Part shown: in pieces, positions 1 through 9,200 of the stretch
Layout: each line of letters begins with the position of its first letter
Numbering within the stretch: the first letter of the stretch is position 1
NCBI GenBank assembly: GCA_017537105.1
Contig: JAFWBZ010000287.1
Coordinates: forward strand, 1-21,872
Reading direction: 5' to 3'
Origin: Clostridia bacterium
GTDB lineage: Bacteria > Bacillota > Clostridia > Christensenellales > Aristaeellaceae
Length of the DNA stretch: 21,872 bases
Notes under the pieces: generated by a model
Told to the model about the DNA's origin: nothing
The model's database searches: none
The model's input: only the letters and a program-made list of their open reading frames with translations
Made by a program: the position numbers and the translations under genes

Positions 1-71
1 CCTTCAAGATCAAGAAGGAGGAGGCCGCCTCCGCCGGCGTGCGCCGCATCAAGGCCACGATCGGGGAGTAA
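1..71 (+). CDS. C-terminal end of an alanyl-tRNA editing (AlaX) or alanyl-tRNA synthetase-type protein (partial)
   Basis: Only the last 22 codons and the TAA stop (69-71) are inside the window; the frame starts with a TTC codon at 3-5. The visible tail contains SAGVRRIKA, which resembles the end of the tRNA second-additional (SAD) domain of alanyl-tRNA synthetase and of free-standing AlaX editing proteins, where a G-V-R-R-I-x-A strand closes the domain. Because the protein stops directly after this strand, without a C-Ala extension, an AlaX-like editing protein that clears mischarged Ser- or Gly-tRNA(Ala) is slightly favoured. This rests on about 20 residues and could be wrong. A strong terminator follows. 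Confidence 0.45.
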   Translation, partial: FKIKKEEAASAGVRRIKATIGE

Positions 72-117
72 GCGAGTCCACCACATCGTCACAGCGGCCT
101 GCGCCGTCGCGTGCATT

Positions 118-167
118 GCGCCGGCCCTCGGTCTCTTTTCGGGAGACCGGGGCCGGCGCTTCCTTTT
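118..167 (+). terminator. Rho-independent terminator after the first gene
   Basis: The left arm (118-135) pairs with the right arm (143-159) in a GC-rich stem of about 17 bp with one bulged base. A short T-rich loop separates the arms and a T-rich tail follows (160-167). It lies 46 bases after the stop codon of the partial upstream gene and separates that gene from the egsA promoter. Confidence 0.85.
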
Positions 168-294
168 GGGCCTGGATTGCAGATGCCGGGACGAACAGAA
201 GGATTCACGATTCTGAACGCGGCATGCTCCGTCGGATCCACGAAGCTCGCCTTTCGGCATGGCCGGCGCTGATCGATGGAAACTGTGAAAAGGA

Positions 295-324
295 TTGCCT
301 CCCGGCGCTGCACTGTGCTATAAT
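295..324 (+). promoter_or_regulatory. Sigma-A-type promoter for egsA
   Basis: A -10 box TATAAT (319-324) is preceded by TGC (extended -10 element). A -35-like TTGCCT (295-300) lies 18 bases upstream. Predicted transcription starts near 331, giving a leader of about 35 bases before the egsA start at 365. Confidence 0.75.
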
Positions 325-364
325 ACCTTCAGAAAGAATCACAACGAATCGGGAGGTCATTCAC

Positions 365-1744
365 ATGCCTGACTTTGGAAAGCTGAGCCTCGGCGAGCTG
401 GTGCGCCCGGAGGGTTACCGGTGCGCCTGCGGCAAGACCCACGTCTGCGCGCTGAAGTATCTGAACATCGGCCGGGGCATCGTCTCCGAGGTGCCGAAGA
501 TGATCGCCGCCCTGGGCAAGAAGCGGCCCTTCGTGGTCTGCGATGAAAACACCTGGGCCGTGGCCGGGCAGCGGGTGACAGAGGTCCTGACCGCCGCGGG
601 CATCGAACACGGCCTGTACGTCATCCCGAAGGAAAAGCCGGAGAACGACCGCGTCGCCCCTGCCGAGTGGGAGGTGGGCAGCCTCATCATGCACTTCGAT
701 CCCCGCTGCGATATGTTCCTGGCGGTGGGCTCCGGCGTCATCAACGACATCTGCAAGGTGGCCGCCCACGCCACGGGCCGCGTCAGCGCCGTGGTGGGCA
801 CCGCGCCGTCCATGGACGGCTACGCCTCCAATTCCTCCTCCATGGAGATGAACCACGTGAAGGTGTCGCTTTACAACCACGGCCCGGAGGGAATCCTGCT
901 GGACTCCGAGATCCTGGCGCAGGCCCCGATGCGCATGCTGTGGGCGGGCCTGGGTGACATGGTGGCCAAGTACATCGCCGTGTGCGAGTGGCGCATTTCC
1001 CACCTGGTCACCGGCGAATACTACTGCGAGGACGTGGCGGAGCTGATGCGCGCCGCACTGCGGAAGATCATGGCGGTGTCGCAGAGGATTCCCGAGCGCG
1101 ACCCGGACGCCATCGCCGCGGTGGCCGAGGGCCTGGTGCTGGCGGGCATCGGCATGGCCTACGCGGAGATCTCCCGCCCTGCTTCCGGCCTGGAGCACTA
1201 CTTCAGCCACATGTGGGAGATGATGGCGCTGGAGCGCGGCGAACCCTATGACCTGCACGGCATCCAGGTGGGCGTGGGCACTGTGCTGACGATGCGCATC
1301 TACGAAAAGCTGGCGGAGATCACACCGGACCGCGCCCGGGCCGAGGCGCACATGCGGGCCTTCGACCCGGCGGCCTGGAAGGCGCAGGTGCGGCGCATCT
1401 TCGGCAAGACTGCGGACCAGATTCTCGCTATCGAGGAGAAGGTTCACAAGAACGATCCCGCGAAGCATGCCCGCCGGCTGGAGAACATCCTGAACCATTG
1501 GGAGGAGATTCTGAAGATCATGCGGGAGGAGCTGCCGGATTTCCGCTGGCTGTACGACGCCATGGCCGCCACCGGCATGCCCATGGAGCCCCGGGACATC
1601 GACGTGCCCGACGGGGATGTGATCAACGCCTTCGTCGGCGCGCGGGACATCCGCGACAAGTACCTGTCCTGCTCGCTGATCTGGGATCTGGGTTTGACGG
1701 ACGAGTTCGCGGCGTTCCTGCAGGAGAGCCTGCGGCAGCGCTGA
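365..1744 (+). CDS. egsA: sn-glycerol-1-phosphate dehydrogenase, AraM/EgsA family
   Basis: The 459-residue product belongs to the iron-dependent alcohol dehydrogenase/dehydroquinate synthase-like superfamily. Characterised members reduce dihydroxyacetone phosphate to sn-glycerol 1-phosphate with NAD(P)H in the cytoplasm. Visible hallmarks are the nucleotide-binding VGSGVINDICK segment, APSMDGYAS, GLGDMVAKY, the metal-site region SGLEHYFSHMWE, HGIQVGVGT, and a C-terminal ARDIRDKY...WDLGL block. An N-terminal Cys-x-Cys-G-x-x-H segment (CACGKTH) is also typical of this family in clostridia. The start ATG at 365 is chosen because GGGAGG (351-356) lies 8 bases upstream and the promoter is at 295-324; the longer frame back to 116 would run through the upstream terminator. 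A Dabb-domain gene follows after 25 bases. Family assignment is firm; the exact substrate is inferred. Confidence 0.88.
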   Translation: MPDFGKLSLGELVRPEGYRCACGKTHVCALKYLNIGRGIVSEVPKMIAALGKKRPFVVCDENTWAVAGQRVTEVLTAAGIEHGLYVIPKEKPENDRVAPAEWEVGSLIMHFDPRCDMFLAVGSGVINDICKVAAHATGRVSAVVGTAPSMDGYASNSSSMEMNHVKVSLYNHGPEGILLDSEILAQAPMRMLWAGLGDMVAKYIAVCEWRISHLVTGEYYCEDVAELMRAALRKIMAVSQRIPERDPDAIAAVAEGLVLAGIGMAYAEISRPASGLEHYFSHMWEMMALERGEPYDLHGIQVGVGTVLTMRIYEKLAEITPDRARAEAHMRAFDPAAWKAQVRRIFGKTADQILAIEEKVHKNDPAKHARRLENILNHWEEILKIMREELPDFRWLYDAMAATGMPMEPRDIDVPDGDVINAFVGARDIRDKYLSCSLIWDLGLTDEFAAFLQESLRQR

Positions 1745-1769
1745 ATACGACAGGGAGGGGAGGACTTTC

Positions 1770-2057
1770 ATGAAACACTTTACACTGTTGAAGCTGGCCC
1801 CGGGCGCCGACGCCCTGGAGGTTCAGCACAAGATCAAGAAGGCCTATCAGAAGCTGGACGACGAACTGGACTGGGCAAACGCGCCGGTAGTCTACCGCTG
1901 CTGCGACGGCGGCACCTCGGACATGGACCTCATGGCCATCATGGAGCTGGACGCCGCGGAACAGCTGTCCGCGTTTCTGGAGCACCCCATTCACACAAAG
2001 CTCGTGGAGAAGCTGAAGGATGAAGTGGCCGGCTCCATCACCTTCGACCATTACTGA
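1770..2057 (+). CDS. Dabb-domain (stress-responsive alpha/beta barrel) protein
   Basis: This is a 95-residue soluble protein without a signal peptide. It begins with a hydrophobic strand (KHFTLLKLAPGAD), continues with a helix, and ends with the pattern HPIHTKLVEKL...V..S..FDHY. That layout is characteristic of the Dabb/ferredoxin-like dimeric barrel family, in which the HP-x-H motif precedes the last helix and strand. Members have varied roles, including stress proteins and small cyclases or hydrolases, so no specific reaction can be assigned. A strong GGGAGGGGAGG ribosome-binding region (about 1753-1763) precedes the ATG. The gene is 25 bases behind egsA and shares its terminator, so the two are almost certainly co-transcribed. 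Confidence 0.75.
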   Translation: MKHFTLLKLAPGADALEVQHKIKKAYQKLDDELDWANAPVVYRCCDGGTSDMDLMAIMELDAAEQLSAFLEHPIHTKLVEKLKDEVAGSITFDHY

Positions 2058-2074
2058 TGGAGAGCAGCCTGACG

Positions 2075-2117
2075 AAGACGACCGCCTGCCCCGGATCGGG
2101 GTGGCGGTCGTCTTTTT
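2075..2117 (+). terminator. Rho-independent terminator of the egsA-Dabb operon
   Basis: A 12-bp perfect stem (2075-2086 with 2103-2114) encloses a second short CCCC/GGGG pairing and runs into TTTTT (2113-2117). It sits between convergent genes and begins 18 bases after the Dabb stop. On the minus strand the stem has only a weak T tract, so it is mainly a plus-strand terminator, though it may also stop the convergent transcript. Confidence 0.9.
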
Positions 2118-2140
2118 GGGATCTTTGCTGTTTTTGCGGA

Positions 2141-3163
2141 TCATGCTCCGGGCGCGTCCTCGGCGAACAGTGCTTCCTGGGTGGCTGCGTCGGCGATGCC
2201 CGTGGCCTCCAGGCCGGCATTGGTTTGGAAGGCGCTGACGGCCTTCGCCGTGCCCTTGCCGAAATCACCGTCAACGGTGCCGCTCAGGTAGTCCAGGTCC
2301 TTCAGGCGCTGCTGCATGGCGCGCACCGCGTCGCCCTTGCTGCCCTTCTGCAGGGTGTCGTATGCGGAAGCCTCCAGCTCGGCTTCCGGAGCGGCCTCAG
2401 GCTCGTCCTCTGCAGCGGCCGGCTCGGGCTCTGCGTCGCCGACTCCGCCGCGGGTGTAGAGTCCGGGATCCAGCACGTTGGCGTAGGCGATGGCGTCGAT
2501 CACGGCGGGCTCGATGTTGTTTTCCTCCATATACTTCTCGAAGTAGCTGCCGACGGTGTTCCGATAGACGATGGAGCTGCCCGGCGTGATGCCCTTGTAG
2601 CTGTACATGCTGTCGGAATCGATGTACATGATGTTGCCGTCTGCGTCCAGCAGCGCGCGCCCGATGGACACGCCGTAGACGGTCTGGTCGGCGTCGTTGG
2701 TCACCGTGGTGGTCATGTAGTTGCGGGTCCAGGAGCCGTCGGGCACGTCCTTTTCGTAGACGGACTCCACGGGGAGCCGGAAGCTCATTCCCTTCACATC
2801 GTGCTGGGACTTGAGCGTCATGGTGTAGCCGGCGACGTCGTCCGGGTTTTCAATGCCCTCGATGCGCTGGTTGAAGCTCACGTAGGTGTATTCTCCGGGC
2901 TGCAGGTACTCGGCGGCGCGGTTCGGGAACGTGGAGGAGGCCAGCACCTCGCCGTCGGCATCGAGGATGTCCATCTGGCCGCCGTCGATGCGCACCATGG
3001 CGTCGCCGGTGTTCTCCACCTTGGCGTACAGGTAGCCATACAGCGACGGCGAGCCGACGACGTAGAAGTTCTCCTGCACGGAGGTGAGTACGCCCTCCGT
3101 CAGGGCGGTGGTCAGGGAGAAGGTCAGAAGCAGGGCCAAAGCCAGAACGATGATTTTCTTCAT
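2141..3163 (-). CDS. Secreted protein with C-terminal peptidoglycan-binding domain
   Basis: The 340-residue product starts with a signal peptide (MKKIIVLALALLLTF, likely cleaved near residue 20-22). Residues about 25-240 form a beta-rich region resembling extracellular FxLYD/beta-sandwich domains, with phrases such as YAKVENTGDAMVRI and NYMTTTVTNDADQTVYGVSIG. An acidic Ala/Glu/Pro linker (about 241-265) leads to a PG_binding_1 domain (268-333) with the usual LQKGSKGDAV...LQ-type helix, YLSGTVDGDFG and the closing AF-helix. It has no LPXTG, SLH or catalytic domain, so wall retention would rely on the PG-binding domain. AAGGAG lies 8 bases before the ATG. It follows the giant gene by 84 bases with no terminator between them, so co-transcription is likely. 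Its function beyond wall binding is unknown. Confidence 0.8.
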   Translation of the reverse strand: MKKIIVLALALLLTFSLTTALTEGVLTSVQENFYVVGSPSLYGYLYAKVENTGDAMVRIDGGQMDILDADGEVLASSTFPNRAAEYLQPGEYTYVSFNQRIEGIENPDDVAGYTMTLKSQHDVKGMSFRLPVESVYEKDVPDGSWTRNYMTTTVTNDADQTVYGVSIGRALLDADGNIMYIDSDSMYSYKGITPGSSIVYRNTVGSYFEKYMEENNIEPAVIDAIAYANVLDPGLYTRGGVGDAEPEPAAAEDEPEAAPEAELEASAYDTLQKGSKGDAVRAMQQRLKDLDYLSGTVDGDFGKGTAKAVSAFQTNAGLEATGIADAATQEALFAEDAPGA

Positions 3164-3247
3164 GGTTTTCTCTCCTTTTCCGGGAAATTGTCGATGGTTG
3201 CGGGCAGTCGGGCTCGGGCTTCAGGGACCGCCCGGGGTTCATGGTCG

Positions 3248-6200
3248 TCAGCCGCGCGGAATCCGCTGCCAGGCGCAGAGATCCAGCACCCGCGTGCGAA
3301 GAGCCTGTGCCGGTAGTTCGTCGGCGAGCGCCGGGTCAAAGCTGCGCAGCAGGGCTTCGCGGGCGTCAAGCCAGCGGAGGAAGGAGGCTTGCGCCGCGGC
3401 GACGGCCGGCCCGGCGTCCTCGTCCGAGGTTCGCGCCTCGGTGATCGCGTCGAGCTCCGCCAACCACAGCCGCCGGGCTTCGGCCCAGGCGGCCTCGGCG
3501 TCGCCCTCGTCCAGCAGCGCCAGGCCCGCGGCCTCTGTAGCCCGGTGTGACGCACACAGGACTTCCTCGCGGAACTCGATGCCGTCCGCCTCCTCGATGT
3601 CCATCAGGCACAGGTCCGGGGCCGCTTCGCCCTCCAGCGCCGGCGCGTCGTTCCAATTCGAAAGTCCGGGAGCTCCGCCATTCAGCGCACAGAGGAGCGC
3701 GGTCTGCGCCTTCAGCTGATCGGCGACGATCTCGTTTACGGTCGAGGGATCGTCCGGTCCGTAGGCCTCCATGGCACTCCGCAGGTCCTCCAGCTGGGCG
3801 AAGAACAATGCCCGGTCCGCCTCGACGGCTTCCGCAGTCCCGGCCTTCGCCGCGAGCGCATCGTATTCGGCGTTCAGCGCGTCCGTCCAGAGCGAGACCG
3901 CCTGTTCCCATACCTCAGCTGCGTTGTCGTCCTCCTCCGACCACAGGTCGCTGATGCAGGACTCGATGGAAGCGTGCGCTTCGCAGAGCGTCGTGGTATA
4001 TGCCGCCGTGCCCTCGCCCAGGCCGGTCAGCGCGCACGCGCAGTGGTCGACTTCGACGGAGGAATCCTCCGCGCCGCTGCCCGCGGCCGGACCGCTCTCG
4101 TCGGGCAGGTTGCCTTCATCAGATTGCCCGTTTTCGTCGGGCTGTTCATTTTCGTCGGGTTGTTTGCTCTCGTCGGGCTGTCCATTTTCGTCAGGCTGTT
4201 CGTTTTTGGCGGGCTTTTCGTCCTTTGCGGGAGTGCCGTCCGATTCGTCCTCCTTGGCAGCCGCTTCCGGGCCTTCCATCGCGTTGATTTCAGGGCCCTC
4301 CGCCTCGTCGCTCTTCTCTTCCATGCCGATCATTTCCTTGGCGGCTTCGATCGCGGCCCAGTTGATCTGGGTGGCCGGCTTTCCGGGATCGCTGCCCGCC
4401 TCCGGCCCGTCCGCACCCTTGCCGGCCGGGGCCATGTCGAACACCAGAACCGCCGGCTCAGACTTGTAGTCCGGGACGTTCCACGTGGTGGCGAACGCCT
4501 GTGCCCGGAAATCGAAGAGGCACTGGCCGTCCACGGCCGCATCCGCATCCAGATTAATCTCGAAGGTGTCTGAAAGCGCGTTGGCCTCATTGACCATCCG
4601 GCAGTATTCCTCCAACAGGTTGCCCTTGCCGTTGTACGCCTCGATCGACAGCACGTTCAGCGTCCCCTCGCGATGGTAGGCCGCATTGACGCTGACCTCG
4701 ACCGCGTCGCCATCGTGCCAGTAGCCCTCCGGATCCTTGCACTCAGTCAGCTGCGTGACCGTCAGGTTCAGGGCTCCGTTCTCCGCCACCTCGGCCGTCT
4801 GGGGATCACCCAGGTCCATGGGGAATGCAAAATATTCCGTTTGAATAAACGCGAGCTGGTTGCCGCCGTACTGATCCTTGGCAAACGCTTCTATCGTATA
4901 GAGACATGCACCGTCCACGATGTTGGTGGCGTCCAGAGTGACCTCAAGCTCATCCATGACCGCCTTCGAGTTTTCGATGGAGCTGTAGGCCTGCGGGACG
5001 CTCGCCGTCGACGGGGTCGCGCTGATTTGCATGTATCCGGGTGTCTCAGGCCCCGCATAGGTGGCGGTGACCCTGAACCTGACCTTGTCGCCGTCGCGCC
5101 AGCCTGCGGGATCGCTCTGCTGGGTCAGCTGCTCGACATCCAGGTCAATGCTGCCGGCGGACTTTGGCGCATTCGCCGTGAATTCCAGCGTGACGACGTT
5201 GGACGGCACCTGCGTCGATGTGACCGCCCAGGCCCGGATCATGTAGGTCCAGGTGTCCTTCACAAGGTCCGCTTCTGTCATCGGCAGCTCGAAGTGCGCG
5301 ATTGCATACATGCCGTCTGTGGACACTGCGGCGTGCACCTCGGTCCACTCCGCGGCCTTGCCCATCGGCCTGTAGCGGACGATGTAGTCGCTCGGCACTT
5401 CCCCGCCCGTGTAGTTCATCTCGGCGTGCACCGTCAGTGGCGTCCCGACCTCAATCGGCGTCTCCCCGGCGTCGTTCGTCGTTACTGACAGCATCAGCGA
5501 CGCCGCCATGGCGTCGAGCGCGAGGCCCGCGACGTTGGACGTGAGCGTCGTGCCGTCCTTGAACGTTACCTCGGCGACCCACGCGGGGCAATAGGTCCCC
5601 TGATCGCCGAAGGATGCCGGGATCGTTACCTTCACAAAGGTGTTGATGTCGCCGCCCGGCTTGATGCCGCCGTTCGTGCCGGCCAGCGGGCCCTTGGCGC
5701 CGTGGCCGAGATCGCTCACCGGCGCGCCCGCATACTGAGCCTCGAAGCGATTGTCGCCGACGGCGTACACCCGCACAGAGGCGACCTGCTGCGCGGCGAG
5801 GTTTTTGACCTTCACGTAGCAGGACAGCGGCGTCCCGACGGGATACCGGTCGCGCTTGTCCGAAATGTGGGCTGACAGCTCGACGCTTGGCTCGGGGATC
5901 TTCTTATCCACCTTTCCGGTGACCAGCGCGTTGAACGAGCGCGCCGGCGCGCGGGTCTCTGCGGTGAGGGCAGTCGAGGCGAAGCTCAATTCGAACTTCT
6001 CCATCTCCGCATCCCCCGCGGACACGCGATAGGTACAGTCCAGCGCGGCCGTCTCGCCCGGCTCCAGGTGCGTTTTGTCGATCTTCGAAAGCGCGATGCC
6101 CTTCTCCTCCGTGACGGCCTTGAGCGCCTCGGTGAGATCGATGGACACGTCGTCGAGCGCGACATCGCCGTTGTTGCGCGCCATGAGGTGAATCGTCAAC

Positions 6201-9200
6201 TCGTCGTTGACAAAGTAAGCGTCCTTCTTTGGATCCACCTGATAGGTCAGCCGCAGCGAGCCTGGCCGGTCCTCGAGCTTCAGAATCTCCACGGGCACCG
6301 AGATGGGCGACGATTCGACCGTCTGGCGCTTGCCCTTCGCGTCGTCGTACTCGCCGGCGACGTAGAACGTGGCCGTGTAGTCGCCGTCCATGCCCTCGAT
6401 GCGCCGGATCGGCAGGTGCGCCGTGAAGCTCCGCGTGCCGTTCCCTTGCATGCTCTTTGAAAACTGGCGCGAATCCTTGTAGAAGCCCTTGCCGTCGACG
6501 TCCGACAGGCAGTACAGCTTGAGATTTTTGACGGTGGTGCCCGTGGTGCTGTAGAGCTCGACGCTGAAGGGCACGTCCACCGTTTCCATGGGGAAGCCCC
6601 TGAGCAAGCTCGTGCCCAAATGGAGGTACAGGTATGCGTCGTTATCGTTGATGATGTTCGCGCCGCCATCCGGCTTCTCCAGCGTCACCGTCGGGTTCGT
6701 GAACGGCGGGCGCACCTCACAGGACTCGTATTCCCTGCCGCCCGTCGAGTCGCTTATCAGCGTGATGCTCACATCGCGCTTTTTCCAGCCGGTCTTGCCC
6801 GGATCCAGCACCATGTTGTAGATGAAGTCATAGCTTTCGCCGGGCTGCAGGAGGCCGTCCCGCCAGTACAGGCCCTCGATGGTGTCGCCCGGCGCGACGC
6901 TGATGCCGCCGAAACGGTACCAGTCGTAGGAATCGGTGGTCAGCCGCATCTTGACCGGGATCGTCGCGCCGTCGTAGTAGGCGTCCTCGTCCTTGGTCTG
7001 ATCCACGATGGTCAGGCTGCGGAACACGGGCGCGCCCTCGCGCGGGGGCAAGCCGTCAGGCGCGGGTGAAGGCTGGGGATTGAGGCCCATGCCGCTGGGC
7101 GCCATATCGAAGATCCAGGGGACCGTTTCGGAATAGCAGTCCACGTGGTCCTCATCGTCCAGGTAGACATAGGCCACGAAATCGTATACACACTTGTCGT
7201 TTACCGCGTGGCTGGCGTCCAGCGTGATTTCGCAGGTATCGACGAGGTACGAGGAGTTCTCGACAGACAGCACCTTTTGGGGCTCCGCAGTCTCCACGGC
7301 GTCTGTCACGCAGACCTCGATGCGCACCGGCACCTTCGGCCCGCCGTTGTAGCTGGCGGTCACGGCGAAATGGACCTTGTCGCCGTTGTACCAGTCCCCG
7401 GTCTCCGGGTTCGGGCAGGAGGTCAGCAGGTCGACATCCAGTGAAACGTCCTCCAGCGGCGCGCCGGGCTCCTCAGGCTCCTCATCGCCATCGTCCACCC
7501 AGTCCGGTACGGGTTCGTCGCCGGGCAGGCCGTCCGGGCCGACCTGCCAGTCGTCGTCCTCCGGCCCGGGCCCGTCGCCGTCGATGCCGTCTCCGGGCGG
7601 GAACTCGATCAGAGAGATGAACACCGTGGCGGGTTCCGAGACCAGCTCAGGCCGGTCGGCGTCGAAGGCTTCGAATTCATAGGTCCAGCCGTCGCCGGAC
7701 AGGCTTTCCGCGTGCGGCCATATGGGGCAGCCGACATTCAGGTTGTAGCTGTTGTTGCTCGCCTTGCTGACGATCGACCAGGTTTCGGTCCCCACCGGCC
7801 GATAGCGGACGCTGTACGTCTCCGGAAGGTGGCCGCCCACATACTTCAGAAACGCCTTGATCACGACCATCCCGTCGATGCCGACCGCCGGCGCATCGCC
7901 GGTACTCGAGTACAGGTGCATCGTCAGGGCCTCGTCGCCCTCGTATTGCTCGATCCCGATGGGCAGGTCCACCGTGTCCACGTTGGACCGCACGAGCTTG
8001 TGCAGGCCGGCGTCCTCCCAGTCGCCCTCGATCGCCCAGGCCGCGTGGTACACGTCGCCCTCGAAATCCTCGGGGATCTGAAGCGTCACTTCGTGCCTGT
8101 GCCAGCCCTTGATGGCCTCGACGTCCTGCTCCTCATAGAACTGGTAGCCCTTCACGCCGTGGCCGAAGCTGTGCCATTCATTGGCGTATTCGGCCGAAGG
8201 CGCGCTGTTGTCGGCCAGCGCGTAGAAGCGCGCGCAGGTCAGCGGGCCGTTGCGCCATTCCAGCTCCACGGTCACCTTCGAACCGGGGGCGTAGAGCGTG
8301 TGGGGATCCTTGACAATGACGCCCAGGCTCAGCGTCTGCTGCGGTTCATCGTTGAAATTCAGCGTGATCGCCTCGTTCAGCGAACGCTCGGTCTTTCCGC
8401 TGTCCTGGCGCTTGCCCGCGGCCTTGAAGAGCATTTCGATCCTGCCCTGCCTGGCGTCGTTGGGCGAGACGATGTATGTCAGCGTCACCTCGGCGGCTTC
8501 GCCGTCCTTCAGCGACGCGAAGCGGCCCTTCTCATTCAATTCATCCTTCAGCAGGCAGCAGGGCCAGGCGGGAACGATGGCCACGTCCTCCAGCGTTGTG
8601 CCCGTGTGGTTTTCGGCCCGCAGGGTGATCTTCACGGTGTCGCCCGATCCGTAGGCGTTCTTCTGAGGCGCCACGCTGGAAATCAGGGTCAGCCGGCTTT
8701 CGGCTTCCGACGCCTCCAGAACAGTCAGCGGGAGCTCGATGGGGGTGGATTCGACGGCCTCCTGTTTGCCCTTCCCATTCAGGAATACGCCGGTCAGCTG
8801 AAGCTTCAGGGTGTATTCAGGCTCATACGGGACGTTGGCAATGCCGACGATCAGGATCTTGCGGGACATGTCGAAGCTGTCGCCCGGGGCCATGCTGTCC
8901 CTGAGGAAGATCTCGCCGCTGTTGACAATGGCCTTGCCCTCTCTCTGCTCCCAAACCAGCTTGACCTTGTCGATGCGGGCATTGCCGCCGCTTTGGATGT
9001 TGAAGGGAATATCGAGCAGCTCGCCCGCGCCGCACATATCGTGATATTCGCCATTTCTGACCTCCAGGTTCAGCGAGGCGCTCTTGTCGGAGACGCCGAC
9101 CGCCGTCACCGTCGGGTTGCTGAACAGCGGGTACACCTCGCAGGATTCGTACTCGTCCATGCCGCTCATATGGCCTTTGAGATGCACTGACACGGTGCGC

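Noticed and set aside
116..364. N-terminal extension of egsA back to 116
   Set aside because: It would start inside the upstream terminator and before the promoter at 295-324. The ATG at 365 has a good ribosome-binding site.
329..1771. 480-residue minus-strand frame opposite egsA
   Set aside because: It lies opposite a gene with strong family motifs, and its sequence is His/Leu/Gln-rich with no domain.
4096..4203. CRISPR-like short repeat array
   Set aside because: The 18-base units are contiguous without spacers, are in frame, and encode a hexapeptide linker within a long gene.
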